A DNA stretch of 64,000 nucleotides, taken from Neurospora crassa OR74A (Eukaryota; Ascomycota; Sordariomycetes; Sordariales; Sordariaceae). The translations under genes were made by a program, and so were the position numbers. The notes below the pieces were generated by a model. That model was not told the DNA's origin, made no database searches, and saw only the letters and a list, made by a program, of their open reading frames with translations. The stretch covers positions 992,001 through 1,056,000 of the forward strand of contig NC_026501.1 in assembly GCF_000182925.2 (NCBI RefSeq), read 5' to 3'. Within the stretch, counting starts at the first letter, position 1. The number at the start of each line of letters is the position of its first letter. Below, piece after piece: positions 59,355 to 64,000 of the stretch.

Positions 59355-60575
59355 CTACCACTTCTTGTAGCTACCACGACCACCACCGCGACCACGTCCA
59401 CCACCACCACGGCCACCGCCACGGCCACGTCCACCACCACGTCCACGACCGCGACCACCAAAACCACCACCACCACCACCACCACCACCGCCACCACCGT
59501 ACGAATCCTCCTCATCAAAATCACCACCACCGGGGTTACCGTCATATGCGACACGCGCTCTCCTCGAAGGGTGGATAGCATCCTCGTCGTTTCTCTCCGG
59601 CGCAGGAGCAGCAGCAGCAGCGTCACCGTCGCCGCCATTGGCCTTGGCAGCGGCCTTCTCCTGCTTAGCCTTCTCCTGGTTCTGCTGGCGGTTCAGACGC
59701 TCCTCGTTGAGCTTGCGGTTCTTTTCCTTGATCTTGTCTTGGCGGTGGGCGGTCTTGCCTCCTCCGCCGGCGCTGTTGGTTTGAAAGAAAAAAGATGTTA
59801 GTTTGAGAAGAACGAGAAATGAAATGGGAGGGAAGGGAGGGAGGGAAGGAGAGGGGAGATGTAATAGGCAAAACAAGACGAACCTCAACTCAACGTTAAT
59901 CTTCCTCGGTACGCCCTTGTCGTCCAACATCTCGCTGTGGTGGAACTTCTCGAGCGCCGTCTTCATGTGGTCGAAGCGGCCGAACTCGACAAAGGCGGTG
60001 CCCTTGGACTTGGTCGGGTTGTCGCGGTGGGTGAGCAGGCGGACAGAGATGGGGTGCACCGACGCGAAGTGCTCCTTGATGTCGTCGGCGGTGATCGAGT
60101 AGGGCATGTTGCCGACGAAGATGATGAAGCGGGCTCCCTTGGCGCCGTTGGCTTGCGACTGTTCCTCCTCGTTGGTGGCCTCCTCTCCACCATCCTCGGT
60201 CTTCTTCTCCTCGGTCTTGTCCTTGTTCTTCTTCTTGTCCTTCTTCTTGCTCTTCTTGTCGGCGGACTCCTCGGTCTTCTCCTCCGTCTTGGATTCCTCG
60301 GTGGCAGCGGCCTTGTCCTTCTTCTCCTTCTTGTCCTTCTTCTTGTCCTTCTTTTCCTTCTTTTCCTCCTTGGGCTCCTCGGTAGTCTCGGTCTTAGACT
60401 TCTTCTCCTTCTTGTCCTTCTTGTCCTTCTTCACCTTGGGAGCCTCAGTCTCGACCTTGGTGACCTCGGCGTTGCCAGACTCGTCGAGCTTGCTCTTCTT
60501 AACAACAGCGATGGAGTTGACATCCTCCTCGGCGGTGCGCGAGCGCTTCTTGGAGTCCTTGGTAGACTTGCCCAT
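59355..60575 (-). CDS. NOP6: Nop6-like nucleolar RNA-binding protein, 369 aa, two exons
   Basis: Exon 1 is 60575-59884 and exon 2 is 59772-59355 on the minus strand (111-nt intron, GTTCGT donor, ACAG acceptor, phase 2). The first 145 residues are a Lys/Glu-rich low-complexity segment (KKDKKEKK repeats), which supports nucleolar targeting. One RRM fills about 148-230, with RNP2-like FIIFVGNMPY and RNP1-like KGTAFVEF. The rest has a charged, Gln-rich coiled stretch (KIKEKNRKLNEERLNRQQNQE) and ends in a Gly-rich RGG/GRGRGG tail and KKW. Yeast Nop6 is an assembly factor of the small-subunit processome that binds pre-rRNA; the RGG tail here adds a second RNA-binding surface. The ATG at 60575 has a good context (CAACATGGGC). 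A longer frame extends upstream but is not needed. Confidence 0.9.
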   Translation of the reverse strand: MGKSTKDSKKRSRTAEEDVNSIAVVKKSKLDESGNAEVTKVETEAPKVKKDKKDKKEKKSKTETTEEPKEEKKEKKDKKKDKKEKKDKAAATEESKTEEKTEESADKKSKKKDKKKNKDKTEEKKTEDGGEEATNEEEQSQANGAKGARFIIFVGNMPYSITADDIKEHFASVHPISVRLLTHRDNPTKSKGTAFVEFGRFDHMKTALEKFHHSEMLDDKGVPRKINVELRFVLFCLLHLPSPSLPPFPPISFLVLLKLTSFFFQTNSAGGGGKTAHRQDKIKEKNRKLNEERLNRQQNQEKAKQEKAAAKANGGDGDAAAAAPAPERNDEDAIHPSRRARVAYDGNPGGGDFDEEDSYGGGGGGGGGGGGFGGRGRGRGGGRGRGGGRGGGGRGRGGGRGSYKKW

Positions 60576-61109
60576 GTTGATTGGTTTTCGTTCGTTTAGC
60601 GAGGGCAATAATCTCAATTGATTTGAAGAGACGAAATCGAAGAATCGTTCTTGACAGCTGTTCTGGATCGTTTCACAAATGGGAAAGGGAAGGAAGGAAT
60701 GCCTGCTTCGTTTTCCTCGATTATTTTTTTCTGCCGTTTCAATTGCAAAGGCGGAGAAGGATAAGAATTGGGGACTCGCACTTCCACTCGCAGCGCGTGG
60801 AGCTCGTCCCGCATTGAATGGTGGGGCCATTAGGTCGCTGCAGCAGTGGAGAAGTACCCACCGAAATGCCATCCAAGGTCACCCCCAGAATCACTTATGT
60901 CCACCATCTTGTTGTTTTTCAACATCATTATGGCACTAGCTACCTACAGCATAAGAGTTTACAAGATCTCATAGCCAGTCCAAGCTATAGAAATAATCAA
61001 TTATGAACCTGGAAGATGCTTACATCCACTTCGTCCTTCCCAATACTCCGTTCAAGATCCACGAGCCACCGAGTCTCATCCTTCGAGTCTTCCCGCAGGA
61101 CCACCCTCG
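60576..61109. other. Promoter side of nop6
   Basis: Upstream region of nop6 with no gene seen. It ends where the decayed ankyrin-like sequence begins to be recognisable. Confidence 0.5.
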
Positions 61110-61510
61110 ACCTCGAACTGGCGCTCAACTCACGAGCTGCGTCTTTGTCATTACTTCGAAGTTTGCTTCGCCGTACTTTTCCAGCACTGCGGCGTTTCAC
61201 TATAGGCCATGAGCCGCCGTCAGATGCAGTGATGTGCGTTCATAGAGACAGTCTTTGGCTTTGACTTCGGCCTGGGCTTTAATAACGAGGAGCTTGACAA
61301 GATGTTCACTATCCGCCCTAGAGACCTCGTGCAACGGCGTACACCCGAAACGTCGCGGGCTATAATATCTACTCTATTCCCAAGCACCGAGTCGGCAACT
61401 CTCATAGACTGGGACTTCACAGTCTAGTAAAGCGCAGACTTCTTCTCATCTGCGATATTCGTACCAGCGCCAGACTCTAAAAAAGCCCGTGGATGCCAGC
61501 AAAATCTATC
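61110..61510 (-). pseudogene. Decayed ankyrin-repeat gene fragment
   Basis: On the minus strand, short segments in different frames read as consecutive ankyrin repeats. They are RAFLESGAGTNIADEKKSALY (start 61490 or nearby), then MRVADSVLGNRVDIIARDVSG in the same frame after a stop codon, then CTPLHEVSRADSEHLVKLL after a one-base shift, then KAKDCLYERTSLHLTAAHG, then AVLEKYGEANFEVMTK in a further frame. TPLHE, SLHLTAAHG and DIIARDVSG are typical ankyrin helix-turn patterns in the right order and spacing. No intact frame exceeds about 70 residues, so this is a host-gene relic rather than a working gene. Its original partner domains are not visible. Confidence 0.62.
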
Positions 61511-62675
61511 CCGGAAAAAAAAAAAAGAAAAAAACAAAAGGAAAAAAAAGATGTCTTCCGAGTCCGCACCTGAGTCGAACAGGTACCTAACCCCAACCCA
61601 CCCACTCTCCTATCAGGGTCCTGGAAGCAGGCCATAGCATGATGCGTCCATCAAGGTATGCGCTTCTCGCCTGAACGGGAGGCCTAACATCGCGGCAGTC
61701 TATAGACAGTTGCAGGCCCTAGCTCTCTCTCCTCCGTCACAAGGTGCGTCCACCCGGATCGAGAGGAGTTCAAACTAAGTCAGTTCCCACAACTAGCCAT
61801 ACCGGCACAATGCTAGGGCACGTATGAACAGATCAGGTATTTCTCCGTCCCTGCAACTTCTCACAAACTGCTAATATGACTCTACGTGTCTCACCGAACG
61901 AGTTGCTTCTGGGCTGTTCCTCTGGCGACAACGGTTGCCGGTGTCAACTCTTTGGGGAATATGACCATACTCTGGATCAGGGAGTTGGAAAATTCCCATG
62001 TGACTGTTCCCGGTCCGGGTCGAACTGGGAACCTCGTGGTGGTAGCAGTCATACCGGTCTATGGAAGTATGGGTTGAACAAGGTTGTGTGCTGCCCATTA
62101 CACCAACGGACCACCGCTCGGGTGTGTGGAAGACTGGATGTGGTGGAAGGAAGGCCTGGAACTGGGACTTATAAGGGCAGGAACCACCACCGGTTGGGGC
62201 CGCCTGGGCGGATGAGACGGGACGGAAGGGGCGGCCGGCCGGCCGGTCAAAGCAAGGTGTGCCTGCCGGATTGGGCGAACGACGGGTGCCGGGTAGTTGT
62301 CAGCTGGAAGAAGAGAACGGCAGCAAACATGTCCAGAGGAGGGAGCGAAAACTTTGGGGCTCGAAGAGGCCTCGGAGAGAATGATTCCACGACCCTTCGG
62401 CATGAACACAGATCGGAGTTCAACAGCCAGCACGAGGACACTTCAGGAAAACATCCGGTTCCGCGACGACCACCGTGCAATGACAGATACGCAGTCGCTA
62501 AACAAACCGCACAGTCAGCATCCACGCCGGCAATCGAATCAACATACATGTTTCGTCGTGCGATGGTCAAGTTGAGCTGTCCATCTATATTCCCAGCCTG
62601 CGACACAACCCTCGGTTTTTCTGCTGTCCCACTCTCCTCTCCTCCCTCCCCAAAAACCCGGGCAGTCTTCACCTC
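61511..62675. other. Intergenic region with tRNA-like sequences, upstream of nothing recognisable
   Basis: No gene is supported between the ankyrin relic and the SET gene stop. A plus-strand frame at 61876-62754 is open but has no domain and crosses a tRNA-like sequence. Around 61558-61596 the minus strand has an isolated T-arm-like hairpin (ACCTG-TTCGACT-CAGGT). A-rich tract at about 61513-61548. Confidence 0.45.
62012..62112 (-). other. tRNA-like sequence, probably a tRNA pseudogene
   Basis: Read on the minus strand from 62112, GGTCCGT is followed by TG and a D-arm-like GTGT..GCAC with an A-box-like TGGTGTAATGG. A B-box-like AGTTCGACCC lies near the other end, and a partial acceptor partner (CCGGACC) sits at 62018-62012, giving six of seven pairs. 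The T stem and the anticodon stem do not close, so it does not fold as a working tRNA. Confidence 0.3.
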
Positions 62676-63983
62676 TCAGCCCTCAAGCTCCTTCAAAGCC
62701 CTATCAACCATCCTCTTCACCTGCATCCACCTCATCGACAACAGCCCTCTATGACACTCCCTCCCCACTACACCTTCATGTCCCTCCCTCCACTCCAACT
62801 TATCCAACCCGTCCCGAATCTTCTTCTCAATAGCATCTGAGCTCCAACGCTTAAGCGCTTGTGCCAGCAATGCATTCAGCTTCGCTTGTTCCTCCAGCGA
62901 TTCCTCCCACGGGTCTTGGCCGTAGTCGATGAAGGCCCGGAACTTCTTTTCACCTTGCGGCCCTGCGCTGTCTGCGAGAGCGGCAAGGGCGCGAAGTGCG
63001 ACCTGTGTGCGGTAGCAGCCTGTGGGGTTGCGCGGATCGAGATTGTAGTTGCCTAGGAAGCCGGTTTCCTCGAGGACTTCTTTGGGGGATTTTGGTGGTT
63101 GCTGTTGGGACGCTTGTGGCTTGAGGTCTTTTTTGCCTCGTTCGTTGAGTCTTCGAGTTACTTTCCTTGGTGGTTGCTGCTGCTGCTGTTGTTGGGATTG
63201 GGAGTGGGTTTGGGCTTGGTCGAGTAAAGGAAGGATGGCATCATCTATGCAGACTTCGTCCCAGACATTTTCGTCAAAGAGAAAGCCATATTCGATCAGG
63301 AGGAAATCGTTGGAGTGGTTGCCGTAACAGATGTAAACTTCTTCGCCGGCGGCGTAAGGGCGGGTGGTGGTGATGGTAAAGGCGGTCGGTGAGAAGGCGA
63401 CTGAGCAGGTTTTCTTGTTGCCTTCCTTCTTCTCGGCTGATGGGTCGTAGGAGGTGTGGTTAAACAAGTCTGCGACTGGTTGCAGGACCATTCTGTCATC
63501 TTTATTGAACTTCTTCGTCTTTGGAGTTTCATGGTAGAAGGTGCGGGTGTTGACGAGGAGCCAGGCATAGAGGTAGTCATCTCTTGTTATGCTCTTATTC
63601 AGTGTTCCGCAATCTTCCTCTTCCAAGCTCTTGTTCTCTTTCTTGCCAGGCCCTGAAGAGAGGAGCTTAGACTGTTGGACCATGGACCAGTCCTTCTCAA
63701 ATTTGGCCTCCTGTTTTAGAAGTAACTCCAGCGCCTTTCTGGGCAGAAACTGTCGTAGTCGGTGATCCCATGTTAGAGGCAAATAGTCCCACATATCTTT
63801 ACGCGAAGGACAGACGGCGTTCCATTGCCGATACTTGGCGGACGGAGAAGGGTCGAAGGCAAGATCGGCGGCTAGGAGGCCGTGGATGGATATGTCCTTA
63901 GGCAGGGCACGGGATATGGAAGGGTGGACGGTTTCATACGTCCGGAGGGTGGTAGAGGGAACTGTTAGAATAGTTTCATCTTC
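62676..63983 (-). CDS. SET-domain protein lysine methyltransferase (RKM/Rubisco-LSMT type), last exon, 5' part outside the window
   Basis: The visible last exon encodes 435 residues in phase 0 after a CATCAG acceptor, with a CTAAC-type branch site at the very edge of the window (about 63995-64000). Recognisable parts are RRM-free: PSTTLRTYET and ISIHGLLAADLAF of the N-terminal SET portion, then DDYLYAWLLVNTRTF, the DLFNH motif with its invariant Asn-His, and AGEEVYICYGNHSNDFLLIEYGF with the catalytic-type Tyr. A C-terminal helical region of the Rubisco-LSMT substrate-binding kind follows. In yeast, relatives methylate ribosomal proteins or elongation factors. The substrate cannot be named here. 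Inserts rich in Gln (near 63170-63190) and Lys are low complexity. Confidence 0.9.
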   Translation of the reverse strand, partial: EDETILTVPSTTLRTYETVHPSISRALPKDISIHGLLAADLAFDPSPSAKYRQWNAVCPSRKDMWDYLPLTWDHRLRQFLPRKALELLLKQEAKFEKDWSMVQQSKLLSSGPGKKENKSLEEEDCGTLNKSITRDDYLYAWLLVNTRTFYHETPKTKKFNKDDRMVLQPVADLFNHTSYDPSAEKKEGNKKTCSVAFSPTAFTITTTRPYAAGEEVYICYGNHSNDFLLIEYGFLFDENVWDEVCIDDAILPLLDQAQTHSQSQQQQQQQPPRKVTRRLNERGKKDLKPQASQQQPPKSPKEVLEETGFLGNYNLDPRNPTGCYRTQVALRALAALADSAGPQGEKKFRAFIDYGQDPWEESLEEQAKLNALLAQALKRWSSDAIEKKIRDGLDKLEWREGHEGVVGRECHRGLLSMRWMQVKRMVDRALKELEG

Positions 63984-64000
63984 CTGATGATATTGTTAGT

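Noticed and set aside
60576-60872. Upstream extension of the Nop6 reading frame
   Set aside because: The extension lacks similarity to the family, while the ATG at 60575 has a strong start context and begins the typical Lys-rich N terminus.
61876-62754. 292-residue plus-strand frame
   Set aside because: It crosses a tRNA-like sequence and the 3' end of the SET gene, has no domain, and its composition follows local GC-rich sequence.

Overview
This window looks like nuclear DNA of a filamentous ascomycete, most likely Neurospora or a close Sordariales relative. The genes have short introns (about 45-190 nt) with GTRNGT donors and CTAAC or CTGAC branch sites. The coding sequence is GC-rich and the intergenic DNA is full of microsatellites. 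The proteins include fungal-specific types: a C2H2 plus Zn2Cys6 hybrid regulator, a CFEM wall protein, and Krev/Bud1-type and Rac GTPases. The species is inferred from style and protein similarity only; no search was run. All spliced models were built by hand from splice signals and reading-frame continuity.

Layout. 1-11 kb: a small zinc-ribbon gene (+), a 1235-aa zinc-finger transcription factor (+), a microsatellite-rich spacer, and an intron-containing tRNA-Ile (-). 11-14.6 kb: an uncharacterised 1130-aa protein (-) with a myristoylation-type N terminus and a triplicated 18-residue motif. 14.6-22.5 kb: 7.9 kb with no gene I can support. 22.5-31.7 kb: a GPI-type CFEM protein with a long Gly/Asn repeat (-), the ribosome-biogenesis factor Cms1 (-), a PQ-loop membrane protein (+), and a Krev-1/Rap/Bud1-type GTPase (-). 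31.7-42 kb: a second long gene-poor stretch, whose last 2 kb are pyrimidine-rich and probably the leader of the next gene. 42-50 kb: a membrane-anchored EGF-like protein (+), a secretory-pathway membrane protein with an acidic/His-rich lumenal part and a PPAY tail (+), and a small Asn-rich protein (-). 50.6-54 kb: mitochondrial SURF1/Shy1 (+), converging on the kinetochore protein CENP-T (-). 56.5-57.6 kb: Rac (+). 59-60.6 kb: the nucleolar RNA-binding protein Nop6 (-). 61.1-61.5 kb: a decayed ankyrin-repeat remnant (-). 62.0-62.1 kb: a tRNA-like sequence. 62.7-64 kb: the last exon of a SET-domain protein lysine methyltransferase (-), whose 5' part lies beyond the window.

The genes do not form one pathway. 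Recognisable housekeeping functions are ribosome biogenesis (Cms1, Nop6), cytochrome oxidase assembly (Shy1), the inner kinetochore (CENP-T) and polarity signalling (Krev-1, Rac). The least explained products are the lineage-type proteins at 11.2-14.6, 22.5-24.7, 42.0-45.1 and 46.8-48.5 kb. I see no transposon, retroelement, viral relic or CRISPR array. Unexplained non-coding signals are a recurring palindromic TACCTAGGTA word, clustered simple repeats, two roughly 40-nt poly(A) tracts, and the ankyrin and tRNA-like relics near 61-62 kb.
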